Notes: generated by a model from the letters alone, not told the origin. 64,000 nucleotides of DNA from Periconia sp. R9002 (GCA_023627715.1 JAMAHW010000052.1:1-64000); one strand, 5' to 3'; numbered from the stretch's first letter, positions 1-11,750 are shown. Program-made: numbers and translations.

Positions 1-551
1 CACTCTATCGTTGTTAGTTTTAGGGTAAAGTATACGAAAATTTAACATATATATACTATTTCTAATATCTGTATACTATATCTAATAGGTTCTTACCTAT
101 TCTAGTAAGCCCTCTCCTCCTTTTTACTTAGGCTGAGGGTAGGGGGGGGGGTATGTTTTTTCGAAAACCATAATAATTAACTTAGCAGGGCAACTATTAA
201 TTAGTGGTTGCGCATGCGAAGCGCCGACTCGCTAACCCTCTAAGCGTTCGGCGAAAAACATGCTCTTCAACTATAACTACTAGTTATAACCATATGCGGA
301 CAAAAGGTCTCGCCTCTAGGACAACGACCACTTGCCATTACCGTAAGTACTGGCAAGCATTTGGTGAGCCATTATCCACTGCAGGGTGCAAAGTGGCCAT
401 ATAGGGGATGCGCAATGTCCGGTTTCAGCTCGCGCCACAGGGGTGAGTTTCGGGCCTCACCGGAATTAACCCAATATCTTATGAATTCGCTCCTGTTGCC
501 CTCGTCAACCTCACTTCCTTCTGCATAGAATTCTTTTCAACGACTGAGTCG
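1..551. other. AT-rich leader without recognisable gene
   Basis: AT-rich in the first 200 bases, with a run of ten G near 138-151. No reading frame here looks coding. The last ~100 bases are the presumed promoter and 5' leader of the HET gene that follows. Confidence 0.5.
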
Positions 552-2837
552 ATGGCTCTCTACGAAGCGCTTCCTATTGCAGAGGGCTCGAACGTCATCC
601 TTGTCCTCGATATACAGAATGGCCCTGGCGACTTGAAAGGTCATCTTCGCCTGATGGACATCGGGGGCGATGTAGTCCCAGCTTTCCCAGCGTTGTCCTA
701 CGTCTGGGGTCAATCTGAAACGTATGATGAGTACCACGTTCTGTGCTCTGGACATGCCGTCAAAGTCACCAGGAACGGCTATTCTGCACTGCTTCATCTC
801 CGGGAAACATTGGGGTCCTTTACGATTTGGGTGGATGCTGTGTGCATCAACCAGAAAGACGATGACGACAAGCGTCGGCAGTTGTCACTGATGAGCGACA
901 TCTACAGCCGAGCTAGGACAGTATACATCTGGTTGGGCGAAAGCGACGATGCAATGGACAGGGCCATGAGCTTCTTGAGGTCATCGGGATTCAGTCGGTA
1001 CTTTGCCAATGGGGCAGATGCAGAATGTCGTCCCTGGACAGCTGCCTGGTCGGCGTACCGCGCCTTTTGGAGTACCAGCCGGCATACATTCCCTGTTACT
1101 TCTGCACCTGATACTAAGCTATCATGGTTATGGAAAATCAAAATCGTGATTCGCAAAACGTTCAAGAGCGGGTATGTTGAGGAGAATGATCTCCAAAGTC
1201 TTCTCGACAGACGGTGGCTATACCGCCTTTGGACTTATCAAGAGATAATGCTTGCTTCACATCCCGTGGTTGTATGTGGGAAAAACCACATAGATTGGAC
1301 AACGTACGAAAGGGCCGCCGCTTTCCTCTGGGCTACTACCGCATTTGGGTCCGGCCTATATCCCGCTGCCAGAGCATGGAGGTTATTGGCTCGTAGCAGA
1401 GCAAGACATGCACATCACACAACACCCTCGAATTCGAGAACTACCATCCTAGCGTATGACAAGTTTCTCGAAACCACTCTCAATCGTCTTCATTTCTTAG
1501 CTGCATCCACTTTGATAATCGCTACCATTATTGGAATTCCTTTGTCTGCCTGGGTTGCATGTGTTATATTTCCCCTCTCAATGTATAGCGAGCAAAGCGT
1601 GAGCCTATTGCGTATACTTTTCATTCTGACCTGGACAGGTGTCACCGTACCCGTACCCCCGATCTTTAGCTTTCTTCAAAAATTCGAAATTTTGATCACT
1701 GAACGGATGTATGATCGGCTGATTGCGACGGAAGGGGTCTCCAAAGCAACATCACACGACGAGCTGCTCTTAGGATTATTGTCTCGAAAGGCAACCGACC
1801 CCAAAGACATGGCGTTTGGATTGTGGGGTGTTCTTCGTCAAAGAAACGGAGGAGGATCACCCATGCCACGCTACGAAGAAGCCCGGAACGACATTTATCG
1901 GAAATTTGCAGCCGAGTACATGAAGGCTTCTCAGCACATGGACATTTTGCTTTCTGCTGCCCTCAAAAGACTCCCCGATCAACCTTCGTGGGTGCCAGAT
2001 ATCAGTCCCTCGGATGTCAACGTTGGGAACCAGACGGTTGGAATCATACGGTTCAATGCCTTCCGTGGCCCCCATCATCCGGGGTCTTTAGTTCAAGGGG
2101 CGGCCGATCTCGAAGATGAACGTCCAAATAATCCCACCGCGAATCACCCTGCTACCTCTTCCAGCTTTGTCCGCGTTAGTCCCAACATGGAAATTCTCAC
2201 GATCAGAGGTCGGATACTAGGCACTGTCCGGGAGCGATTCATCTACCGTACAGCATCGCAGACAGTCTCCGACGCCACCAGGGATGCCCACTTCCACAAT
2301 ATACGTTGCACGGCACGCTTGCGCGGTCTGTGCTGGGCCAACGACATAATGATAAGTACCCCGCCGAGCAGGTACACCAAGTGGCAGTTCGAGTACGCCC
2401 TAGCAGACGCCTACGAAGTATACGTGCCACCGTCCGGCATCAGCAGCGTCTACATCCGATCCTGTCGAAAAATCGACTCCGAACCCTCTTTAATCAAGGC
2501 CACTGCAAAACTCCGGCAAAAGCCCTTCTTCGACGAGCACCTGGCCATCGGCAACGCCCTGGCCCAAAGCAACAACAGCGTGCTCTACACAGGCGGTCCA
2601 ACACGAAATCCAAGGGCCTATGAATGTGCAATCGGGCCAAAGGATGCGCAAGTGGATGACCAGCTTTTCATGGTGAAGGATTCCCACATCGTCCTTGTGG
2701 TACGTCCCGTACCCGGGAAAACGAAAGCCTTCACCATCGTAGGCCCCGCTCGGATGCTGACGGACTGGTGCTCCGATCGCGCTCAGATGAACTGTAAGCT
2801 GGCAGAGGAAGGAGACGAGGAGTTCGATATCCATTAG
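552..2837 (+). CDS. HET-domain protein with internal hydrophobic segment
   Basis: A 761-residue single-exon heterokaryon-incompatibility (HET) family protein. The signature blocks are in order: ALSYVWG near residue 48, WVDAVCINQ near 93, RRWLYRLWTYQE near 218 and ATDPKDMAFGLWGVL near 414. HET proteins act in fungal self/non-self recognition and can trigger cell death when incompatible partners fuse; that role is family knowledge. Unusual here is a strongly hydrophobic stretch of about 65 residues (about 310-376) between the third and fourth blocks, with two potential membrane helices. Most HET proteins are soluble, so this copy may be membrane-tethered. The start is the first ATG after an in-frame stop. 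The frame is intact, with no sign of mutation. Confidence is high for the family and low for the partner or specificity. Confidence 0.9.
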   Translation: MALYEALPIAEGSNVILVLDIQNGPGDLKGHLRLMDIGGDVVPAFPALSYVWGQSETYDEYHVLCSGHAVKVTRNGYSALLHLRETLGSFTIWVDAVCINQKDDDDKRRQLSLMSDIYSRARTVYIWLGESDDAMDRAMSFLRSSGFSRYFANGADAECRPWTAAWSAYRAFWSTSRHTFPVTSAPDTKLSWLWKIKIVIRKTFKSGYVEENDLQSLLDRRWLYRLWTYQEIMLASHPVVVCGKNHIDWTTYERAAAFLWATTAFGSGLYPAARAWRLLARSRARHAHHTTPSNSRTTILAYDKFLETTLNRLHFLAASTLIIATIIGIPLSAWVACVIFPLSMYSEQSVSLLRILFILTWTGVTVPVPPIFSFLQKFEILITERMYDRLIATEGVSKATSHDELLLGLLSRKATDPKDMAFGLWGVLRQRNGGGSPMPRYEEARNDIYRKFAAEYMKASQHMDILLSAALKRLPDQPSWVPDISPSDVNVGNQTVGIIRFNAFRGPHHPGSLVQGAADLEDERPNNPTANHPATSSSFVRVSPNMEILTIRGRILGTVRERFIYRTASQTVSDATRDAHFHNIRCTARLRGLCWANDIMISTPPSRYTKWQFEYALADAYEVYVPPSGISSVYIRSCRKIDSEPSLIKATAKLRQKPFFDEHLAIGNALAQSNNSVLYTGGPTRNPRAYECAIGPKDAQVDDQLFMVKDSHIVLVVRPVPGKTKAFTIVGPARMLTDWCSDRAQMNCKLAEEGDEEFDIH

Positions 2838-3413
2838 ATGGATGGATGGCCAGTTTGATCTGCTGTGATTAATCCGGGCGGCTTCTGGTATGTATGGACG
2901 TCTGAACTGCGCGAGGCGCACGGGTTGGTTGGCGGGGCTGGGATTATCTTCCGTGCTATTCATCGCATCGCACTGCGCCTCGGAATCCCTGCCATCGGAA
3001 TATAAACAATAAGAAAGGGAAGAAGAGAAGATTAAATGGTTTGTTTGCAAGGAGTACCGAGCCTGTTGTGCATTTCCCTCTCACCCTATCCCACCCCCAA
3101 GGACTTTTGCGACCTGTGTTTTTGCTGTGAAAAAAAGGCTATGGCAATAGCAATGTATGCTCCCATCTCGCCTCCAAAACCTGGAAACTTTGGGTTAACG
3201 ATACTTTGACGATAATGCGGCGATTGCACTGCGTAAACTACTCAATGCTATATATAGATACACACAGAGAGAGGGAGGGGGACTTCACAATAACGGTCCC
3301 ACTACACCCTACCCATCCCAGCCAATGCACGAAAACATCACCCCAACTATCCTCCCAACCTCCCCAATCCCAACAAAAAGTGAAGCCACATACACACAAA
3401 AGGGGGCAAAAAA
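2838..3413. other. 3' region of HET gene and spacer
   Basis: No coding frame is supported. It opens with a short GATG tandem run and holds a GAGA-rich stretch near 3268-3281. It ends at the A-run that forms the terminator of the 5S rRNA gene on the opposite strand. Confidence 0.4.
3408..3413 (-). terminator. RNA polymerase III terminator of 5S copy 1
   Basis: On the minus strand the 5S sequence runs directly into a run of T residues, followed by G and C. This is the standard polymerase III stop signal. Confidence 0.85.
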
Positions 3414-3532
3414 ACATACAACAGCAGGTATTCGCTAGTGGTCACCCACCTAACTACTAATCCGCCGGTACCGTGCTTAAGTACAGCTGAGCGGACGGGA
3501 AGCTCTGTTTTCACGGTCCTATGGTCGTATGT
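3414..3532 (-). rRNA. 5S ribosomal RNA, copy 1
   Basis: A 119-nt 5S rRNA. It begins ACATACGACCATAGGACC and ends in GTTGTATGT, which pairs with the 5' end to close helix I. The internal polymerase III promoter is in place, including GATTAGTAGTTAGGTGGGTG. A TATA-like element sits at about -28 to -24 and a T-run follows the 3' end. Filamentous ascomycetes commonly carry 5S genes singly and dispersed rather than inside the rDNA repeat, which fits this. It differs from copy 2 (11762-11880) at only two positions, RNA 19 and 60, which pair with each other (G-C here, A-U there). Confidence 0.96.
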
Positions 3533-3555
3533 GGTAGAGATCTGTAAATGATGGG

Positions 3556-3560
3556 TATAT
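3556..3560 (-). promoter_or_regulatory. Upstream TATA element of 5S copy 1
   Basis: ATATA on the minus strand lies at about -28 to -24 from the first 5S nucleotide. The same arrangement is seen upstream of copy 2, although the flanking sequences are otherwise unrelated. This supports a real external element, as known for 5S genes of Neurospora and fission yeast. Confidence 0.6.
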
Positions 3561-4376
3561 GTAGATAGTACATGGGGGTGGAAGGACATACGAAAAGGTT
3601 GAGCGGGGTAGCCAGGCGGAGGGCCTGGCTACGATGGATGGATGTACGACCTACGTAGCAAAAGATTGATGATGGTTCCCTGTACTGTCAGATATCTTTA
3701 TGCACTCGCTACACAACTTTTCGCATGTTCATGTTTATCGTCTGTGGTTGTTTGTATACTATTATAACTCTTATCGAAGTTTTGGTTGGTTACACATACA
3801 TGACCTCGAAGCATCAACGGACAGACATTCAACTACGCTTCAAGGAAAGCCAACTAGTGAAGCGGGTATGAAGGAAAAGAGAGCGAAAACCAGAACCAAG
3901 GATAAATGCGGGAGAGAAAATCGCATCAATTGAATGATCTTGTACGTGCGAAACCTCATGAGACACATGATGGGGAGAAGGTAACAGAATCTCCTGATCG
4001 AGATGCATCCGGTATTGAGAGAAGTCAAATCAATGACGGCTAGACAATGGTTGATGGGACGAGCAGAGAGAAGGACAGAATATATATTTATAGGCCATAA
4101 CAAACACCAGGAAAAATACCACCAAGTACCACACAACGTGACAAGAAATTATACAAAGGTCATGCGCGCGGACCGACTACAATATTCAGGAGATGGCAAT
4201 GCTCGTTCCTTTGCGCGATTCGCGTTCCGATGTGGCGAGACCCATCCGCCCGCCGTCTTTCGTTGTTCTGTTGTTTCCATCCTCGCACAGAGACAGAGAG
4301 TCGACATGACAGGGGCGGCTGCGTAATTATGGTGCATGATACAAATCGTCGTGCGTCGTTACCGGGGGAATCGTAT
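3561..4376. other. Spacer without recognisable gene
   Basis: No credible coding frame. The right end is the 3' untranslated region of the Mpv17-type gene on the minus strand. Confidence 0.4.
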
Positions 4377-5385
4377 TTAGTAATCGCGTCGAGGCGGGTA
4401 GCTCTCTCCTGGCCTCGCGCCAGCTGCACCGGGAGGATAGTTGTCTCCGGGCCTTCCACCTGGGTAGTTGTCTCCGGGCCTTCCGTAGTTGTCGCCAGAC
4501 CTGGGGTAGTCCGGCCCGCCCTGTCCGCGACCGCTGCCGTCGCCGTAGTGCTTGCGCCTCAAGGCTGCGAGCCTCTTCTTCTTGGTGTGTGCATTGATGT
4601 AGGTTCCGATGATGAAACCGATGATGTTGAAGAAAGGCACCCAGGTGTGCTCGGGCAGGAATTGCTGGGCAAATGCGAGGGAGATGGGCGAGACAATCCA
4701 GCTGACCTTCATGACGGGCATGAAGCCAGCCTTGACGGTCGCCTTGACCTGGTGGTATGTGCGAGCGCCGGCAATGAGAGCCATGGAAACGAGGTACACG
4801 GAGTTTTGGATGGGGGATATCTAGGCAAAGTCGCGTTAGCCGAGTTGTAAACAAAGGCGGCTGTTTTGGATGTTTGGGTGTCGGCAGTCATCACTCACAA
4901 TCAAATTGCTGACGAGGATTTGGAGAATCTTGGCCTTCAAGCTCTTGCGGCCTTGGAAGATCTTCTGCAAAATGCTGATGAGGAAGTGGCCGAGGGGAGC
5001 GCTGATGAAGGCGCCGTACAAGGCCATTTTGGGGACGCGCGACGTGAAGTAGTTGCCGCTCTTGCTGCGATCGTGGGCGATCCATGATGCGAGGAACTCC
5101 TGCAGACCGGCAAGGGTGCCCGAAGTGAGGATCTTGGTGCGCAGTGGGTTGGACTGCAACTGCTTGAGGTAGGCCTGGAGTTGCGCCAAAACATCAGTAC
5201 GTTATCCCGGGGACTCGAACAATAGCAATTGCGCGCGCGCTCACCGCGAGATAGCCATTCGCACCGCCGCCCTTTGTGATTGCCTCGCCCACGTTCTTGA
5301 GGACATCTTCGGAGCCCTTGGTAGCCGAGCCAGCGACGGCCTCAGTCGTCCGGACCGTTGTCTCCTTGTCGAACTTGACCGACAT
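4377..5385 (-). CDS. Mpv17/PMP22-family membrane protein
   Basis: Three exons: 5385-5245, 5174-4899 and 4820-4377, giving 286 residues. Both introns start GTGAG and end CAG or TAG, and all joints are phase 0. The core matches the Mpv17/PMP22 family of small peroxisomal or inner-mitochondrial membrane proteins. It has AYLKQLQSNPLRTK at the family's usual start, then helices around MALYGAFISAPLGHF, QNSVYLVSMALIAG and WIVSPISLAFAQQFLPEHTW, and a final helix FFNIIGFIIGTYI. The last ~50 residues are an added tail rich in Gly, Pro, Asp and Tyr, built on a repeated GDNY unit, ending RRDY. Which membrane it occupies cannot be read from the sequence. Family knowledge suggests a channel or permeability role in peroxisomes or mitochondria. 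Confidence 0.85.
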
Positions 5386-6912
5386 GGCGGCAGCTCACTC
5401 GTGTGACGTGGTGGTTGGCGCGTTACGTGACGGCGATGCGGGCAGGCGAGAAGACGAAGCCGATGGGGTGCAGAGGTTGCCGGCGGCGTTGCGTCGACGT
5501 GGATGGAGGCGGAGATGGTGGTGGAGATGAAGGAGTGAATGAGCGGATGGAGAGGTAGATGGCTGGGGGGCTGGAAGAGGTAGAGTGGAGAGTGGGCTAG
5601 GCGGGTTGCGCTGTTTGTTGTTTCGCGTTAGCGCGGAGCCCCCCGGACTGGCCAGAGTCGAGACGACCTGCCTCCACCATCAACACCATCATCCATCCTC
5701 GCTGCTAGGTATTCTACTGCTTACCACAATCCGGCAGACCACGATACCCAAACAGGTGCCCGATAACCAAGCGCATGTAGCTGGCGATTGATCTTTGCAG
5801 CCATATCTACAGCTGGGAGTCGGTTATTCGCTATTCGCAAGAGTGGGGACAAACTCGGCCGTCGCTAACTACTTCTATACCTCACGTCGGTATCCGCCGG
5901 CGCCTCAGATCTAGGTGGAAATGATAATATCGGAGTTTTCCAGCTCATTACTGGCCACGCAAAAAAAGAAAATCGATGGAGAAAAAAGGGTGATATGTAG
6001 AGGGGCGGCTGCTTGTGTGGTCAACCGTCCATTGCTTCGGTGTGCCATCACCATGGTTGGTCATGTACATGTGTATGTACATAGGCAGGTAAATATCACC
6101 GCAGATCGGTCACACAGGACTTTCAAATTCACCGTCGCATCCAGCACGGCATGGGTCAACCTTGACCTGCACCCGTTTGTATCACCCTGCTATGTTGTTA
6201 GCTTGTTTCGTTGTTCTGCTCGTCAGGCTGCATGTCCTCATGTTCGTTGCGCGTATGACCATCTGCATACACATACCTTCTCCCCCAAACTTGCCCTTTC
6301 TCCTTCTCTCGCTGCCTTTGGTGTTTATTTAAAACCTCTGTGGCGTCGGGCATTTTTTAAGATTAGTGATTGAGAGGGCCAAACAAGCACGGCGTCGAAG
6401 CATTGGTAACACAGTAGAGGGTGGTTGCCTTTTACTCGCCAGCGCCAAGCCATTGGTCCCTTCCATACAACGGTACTTACCTAACCTTACAAACACCTCA
6501 ATGTCAACTGCACCAACCAAAATCCAATTCCTCCTTTGGTGACCCCAAAAAACCTTTTTTGCCCTCCTCTCTACCCATGGCCCTATCGCTTTGATCCGTC
6601 TGCTCGAGTACATCGCAGGATAAGTATGTGCTACATGAGCCCTCCATCAACCCTAAATCATCGCTGACGATTCGTGGTCAAGGATACCTATTCTTGCCTG
6701 CCAGCCTGAATTTGTCTTCGCGTCGACTCTACCGACCAGCTGATTGCGATACCAAAGAGCGGTGCACCATAGTTTGCACCCTAGGCAACATGAAGGTACA
6801 CCAGCGTCTGCGTAGGTATGCGACGAGACCGTCAGTGCTGATTAGGGAAAAGCAAAAGCCTCGCAATAACCCCAAGCGCTCTCGCGCAGTCGTCAATTGT
6901 ACCCATCTTACT
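5386..6912. other. Intergenic region between divergent genes
   Basis: The promoter side of the minus-strand Mpv17-type gene and of the plus-strand gene starting at 6913. The open frames here (for example 5915-6373) look non-coding: they are rich in Cys, His and Arg and show no recognisable motifs. Confidence 0.4.
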
Positions 6913-8291
6913 ATGGAGCGTATCTTTGTCGGCTTCGACGACCACTGTCCCCTTTGCGGCAAAGTACCCTCCCTAGGTTTTCTATACGAATGCCGCCAGG
7001 ACTGTGATTTTGGCTCCCCCTACTTGGGAATAGTTCTTGATGGACCCGCTGGTGACGCCGACTCCAAATCAGTACTTCGCCAGGAGTTGGAGCAGATTGG
7101 CCTGAGCGAAAGCGTCATTGTCACGGCCGAAAAGGGCGACTACACTGGGGCACAGTTAGACCGCCTCAAACAGCTCAAGTTGAAGCTGAATGAAGAGGTC
7201 GCAACCATTGCACGAGAGTGTAAAACCACCTACGCTGCGAACAAAACGGGGGATACGGACGGTGCTGCTGGTAGCACGTTCACCCAAGAATCTGTACGTT
7301 CTTACCCTTTGTGACACAACATGGCCGACTTTTCGTCTGATTCTTCTAGTTCCACTGCCAACTACGCGCGTGTCACACTTGTCGCCCATACTTCAATATG
7401 CGCACATATACCTCCTTTGATGCAGTGTTCGCCGACGAGCTCAAGCCTATTACTCTCCCTGAAACAGCCATCCTTCCTACCAAATCGGCAGCAACCATTC
7501 GCCGTATCAACATCGACTCTACACCTCCACCTCCGCCACCCCCAAAAGATTATTCTCCTTCTCTCCCACCAATTGTGCACGACGGCTTCACCTCTCCTAG
7601 AACACCCTCCGAATGCAGCAGCGTTCTGACCTTCAAAACAACGCAATCTGACTTGGAAAACATCAACTCCACCCGTTACTTTCGTCGACGCTTCTACAGC
7701 CTGGGCCACAACTCTTCCACTGAGATTGCGCGCGACATCTTCACTTTGCCTTTGTTCTCGCGCCAGGGCCTCAAAGCTGTGTTCCAAGGCATCTTCCGCT
7801 CTACACGCGATTCCAGCTCTTCCGGCTCCAACATCACGCTGCCTATGCCCCGAACCGGGACCGCCCGCCAGCTTGAGGAGGAAGACCCCGTGGGTGAGTT
7901 TGACATGGGTGCATTGCGGCGTGTGCACAGACAAAAAGAGCGCAATGAGTTGAGGTACGCCAGATACCTTGCCGCTTCCCATGGACAGGGCGTTTTCGGT
8001 ATGGGCATTGGTATGGGCCTCCAACATACTTCTGCCATCCAGGAGAACGATGACCAGGATGAAGAAAGTAGCAGCAACTCCGACTTTTCAGTTTACTCGT
8101 GTATCTCGGACGGTAGCGAGATCGAAGTTGATGGCGGCGTTGCACTCACCGAGGAAGCCGTTGTAACGCACACTCCCGATATTCTTACTGCTCCCTTACC
8201 TCCTTCCTCTGCCCTCCCGATCATTAAGGATGAGCCGGTTGGATTGGAGAAAGATGAGATGTCCCTTGGAGCTCTCATGACCCAGGTTTGA
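6913..8291 (+). CDS. Unknown protein with paired-cysteine motifs
   Basis: Two exons, 6913-7293 and 7350-8291, giving 440 residues. The 56-bp intron has a GTACGT donor and TTCTAG acceptor and joins in phase 0. I do not recognise the family. The N terminus reads MERIFVGFDDHCPLCGK and later ECRQDC; right after the splice comes CQLRACHTCRPYFNMRTYT, so CxxC pairs lie at both ends of the first ~150 residues and could bind zinc. The cysteine-bearing stretch is completed only by splicing, which supports the intron. After it come a short proline run, a long Ser-rich middle part with FRRRFYSLGHNS and ARDIFTLPLFSRQGLKA, and an acidic tail. The ATG at 6913 has a good context and the upstream in-frame codons look non-coding. 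Confidence 0.7.
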
Positions 8292-9253
8292 GTCCTGCGG
8301 GTCCACACGAGTCATGGCCATGGATTACGACACCACAACGAATCAAAGACGGCTTGAGAAAGGAACAAGTGCAAGTAAGGTTCCGTCAAGTCCATTTTCA
8401 AGTCAAAACCCCCAAAACTAGAATGATGAGAGACGAACGAGCCAACGAATGCATTACGAACGAGTCATGTTTGGAGGCAGTGGCATTCTTAAAAAGTGTT
8501 TACACCCTCTCTTCCTCGTCTATGATGGCCTGCCCACGACGATTTTACTACGATTGTTTTCGGCTTTGGAACACGAAAGATGCAGCAAGATTACCGCTGC
8601 GGTACATGACGGCGGCACTCCCTGCGCGGCCCTTCCCCATTCCCATTTCCCTTTTTTCAGAGCGTTGTACCCTACAATACGTGTCTGCATGAGAGAACGT
8701 ACGCACGTGCGTCTTCGCCGAAAGGAGTAACTTTACGGACAGGGGTTTTTTTTTTCGGTGTTTCCTTTTCCAATTCGAGGATTCGGAATGCTTCGTGCGC
8801 GCGGGCATCTTGTGATGGGATCCATCAATCTGGAGTAGGGCTGGGGGTTGGTAACCATACCTCCCTGTCTTTTCCCGCCTACCTACTTACGTTTCCTATG
8901 GATCGTGCTTCCTATATTTTTTTTGTGCTCCTTTTCTTCTTCCCTCCATTCCCAAATGCATACATACGTACATACATACATACATTAGATACCCCCAATG
9001 ACCCCCTCATACTGGAGGTCAAATCATGATGCTCCTAATTAATGACCGATGAATAATGACAAATGTACCAAAGAACGTGAAATGAAAGGTGAAAAACAAT
9101 ACCCAATATTGTGATAAAGGAAGATAATGCAATTGTTGCTACTTGCTTGACGTAATACAACAACATACCGTCAACGTTTTTCACCATTGCACATGCACGC
9201 ACAAATCCAACACTTCATTCCCTCGCCCCTCCCTTTTTCGTCACTCCATCCCA
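8292..9253. other. Spacer between convergent genes
   Basis: The 3' untranslated regions of the genes ending at 8291 (plus) and 9254 (minus). It includes a T/C-rich stretch and an imperfect CATA microsatellite at about 8958-8985. No gene is supported. Confidence 0.4.
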
Positions 9254-11225
9254 TCACCCCCACCCATAATCAACGACACACCACAACCCGCCAACAGCCT
9301 TCCGCACCGCCTGCACCCTCGCGCCCACGCTCCGATTAACCATCTCGCGCTCCACCCACCTCGCAATCTCGGCATGCGAGCGATTCCTCCCCTTACGCAC
9401 CAGCGCCTTCCACCTCTCCCTCCGCTCCTCCCACTCGTCCAACACCTGGCGCATGTGCCCTTCATCTTGCTCGCTTCCCACCCCGTCCGCCGCGACGGTC
9501 GAAGAGCGCGACGAGGAGAGCGAGAAGGGCGGCGAAACCAGGGCCAGGCGTTCCTGTTCGCGGAGCCAGTTCATGAGGCGCACGCAGATGATGCCCGAGG
9601 GGAGTGTCTGCAGGTCCTGCGGCGACGACGGAATCCAGGCTTGCGAGAGGTTGAGGTGAGTGATTTGCCGCCAGGACGTGGTCCAGTCCGGACCCGTGGG
9701 TGCGTAGCGGTTTGGTTTGGTGGCGGAGGAGCGCCTGTTCTGCCAATGTTCTTCCTCGGACGAGGACGAGGTGCGCGTGGTTCTGAATATGGGGTGGTTG
9801 AGTTGGTTGTTGATGGCGTCGTTTACGGGCTGCTGGTACTGCTCGATACCCCCGTTCGGATCCCAGATCAAGGCCGGAATCCACGCGCAGCCTTCAAGAT
9901 CCAGCCATTGCAGACAGTATGTGTTTTTGCTGAGGCGACGCAGGATATTAGCGGCTTCGTGCCAATCGTCGTCGAGGTCTGAGTAGAAAGAAGTTCCCCC
10001 GAGAGAAACGCTACCGTGCTCTGACACCATGGATGTTGTCGCCGCGTTTGGTGTAGTCGAAGGTCGCGGCCAGTAGGCAAGGCTGAGATGTGTAAGCATA
10101 TTCAGATGCGGTGAAAGAGAGAGAAGGTCCGCCCATGAGGCAGTTGGCCCAGGGTGTGCCAAAGAAAGGCGCGTGAGGTTGGTGAAGACGGGAGTAAGGA
10201 GGGTATGGTTTATCGAGACAGGAGGTGGGGTATTGGGTATATCTTCCCATTCGTCTTCCTCATCTTCCCAAGATTCGGCGATGTGAGATTCAATTTTCTC
10301 TTTGCCTTTGCCCTTTGGAGAATCTGAGCTCAGGCTCAGCTCGCTCATGCTGCTTGTTACAGCGGCAGTGGCGACTCCTGCTCCTCCGAGGCGGTTGAGA
10401 GATCTGTCTAGGTCTTTTAACGAGAACTTGTTGCTCAACAAGCCCGTCAGATCGATAAAGCGAACCTCATTCCATGCCGAGACACCCCCTCCAGCCTCTT
10501 TATCGTCCTGAAACAGTATCTTGAAAGTCTTGCTGTCCAGATCTCCTCTTGTACCATATAGTGTCAAATAGCTCAACATCACCTCTCTGAGCGGTATGGG
10601 TAGCGAAGGCAGATAGTGCTGCTCGTACTCGGCGAGATCTCCCCAATTGGAGGCGAAGGTTCGGAGGCATTGGTGTATAAGGGTTTTTGGGCCAGGAAAA
10701 CGCTGCAATGTCACCGTCAGTCAGTTATCTGTCACTCATTCATCGTGGAAATGTGCGTGAGCGTCACGGGAAGAATGCGCATACCCTGAATTCCTCGTCG
10801 TAGCACCTGGCTAACCTCCCAAAACCTTCTCTGTTGTAACCCTCCTCACTCGTTGTTCTTTTCGGGGCGAACCGGCTCGTGTTCAGCCAACTATTCGGGG
10901 CCGCGGGACCGGGAGGTCTGCGCTCACCAGGCCTGCTGGCGCCAATATTCCTAGCATGCCTGGAACCTGGCTTTGGTTTGGGAACCTCGCCCTCAGCTAA
11001 CTGCAGGAGATGCCGCAAATGGGGCGGCACCGTGCGGGTTGTAACTACCTCTGTGATCTCATCTCTGCGCTGTGCAGTGGCGCGAGGGGTTTGTTCGCGG
11101 CGGAGCTGCTGGATGCGGTCGTTGACGGATTGCGGCGGAGGGGTGCTGGACGCACGGGGTGTGGTGGTGGAATGGCTGTGGGTAGGGCGGATTGAAGCGT
11201 AGGCGGGTTGGTGCTTCTTGGGCAT
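9254..11225 (-). CDS. Leucine-rich-repeat-like protein, function unknown
   Basis: Two exons, 11225-10785 and 10702-9254, giving 629 residues. The 82-bp intron has a GTATGC donor and TTGCAG acceptor and joins in phase 0. The N-terminal ~145 residues are Pro, Arg and Thr-rich and probably disordered. The rest has irregular leucine-rich repeats, for example FIDLTGLL, LTRLSLAHPG, MLTHLSLAYW, CLQWLDLEGCAW and ITHLNLSQAW. Ser- and acidic-rich linkers interrupt them, one of which reads EDEEDEWEDIPNTPPP. Such architecture resembles fungal F-box/LRR-type scaffolds, but no F-box is evident. It likely mediates protein contacts. The C terminus is basic, with RKGRNRSHAEIARWVEREM. Confidence 0.75.
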
Positions 11226-11750
11226 GCTCTTGAAGGGGCAAGAGCTGCGCTGGAGCGGAAGAAAGGGAGGCCGCGGACGGATGGTGCCAGTTTATAGGCG
11301 GAGACGCTCGGGGGTGTCAGCGGAGCGGGATGTATGAGTCAATACCTGAGTATCTGTTCAGCAGGGGCGTGCGATTGACTCAGAGAGATACCGCACGAGT
11401 TATGCAGTGTAATTCCTTTGATGCGCGTAGGTAGACTGCCAGAACATGGTGTATCGGCTGAGGGGTGGAGAGATGGGCGTTGTGGAGAGCTACAGACTGG
11501 TGCTGGTAAGGGTTCGTCATCGAACGCCACTTCTCTCCATGTGAAGTGTGGCGCATGCCAATGGCGAGGCCAGCCAACAGTTTGGACACAGTTTTCTTCG
11601 AGCAGCGACACAAATACTCACCCTTCCTACAGTTCACAAAAAAAAAGCAGGTGGACATTCCACATCTTCTACCATACATGTTATTGTTTCCAGAGGTGAT
11701 CGGATGATACTACATACCGCCTGGATTACCCGCGCTATATGCGCGCGGGC
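11226..11750. other. Spacer upstream of the LRR-like gene
   Basis: The promoter region of the minus-strand gene starting at 11225, then spacer up to the 5S copy 2 terminator. No coding frame is supported. Confidence 0.4.

Noticed and set aside
5200..5240. tRNA B-box-like GTTCGAGTCCC on the minus strand
   Set aside because: It lies in an intron of the Mpv17-type gene and no A box, cloverleaf or terminator can be drawn around it.
9143..9982. 279-residue plus-strand frame
   Set aside because: It lies antisense to the LRR-like gene, is His/Pro/Arg-rich, and has no motif.
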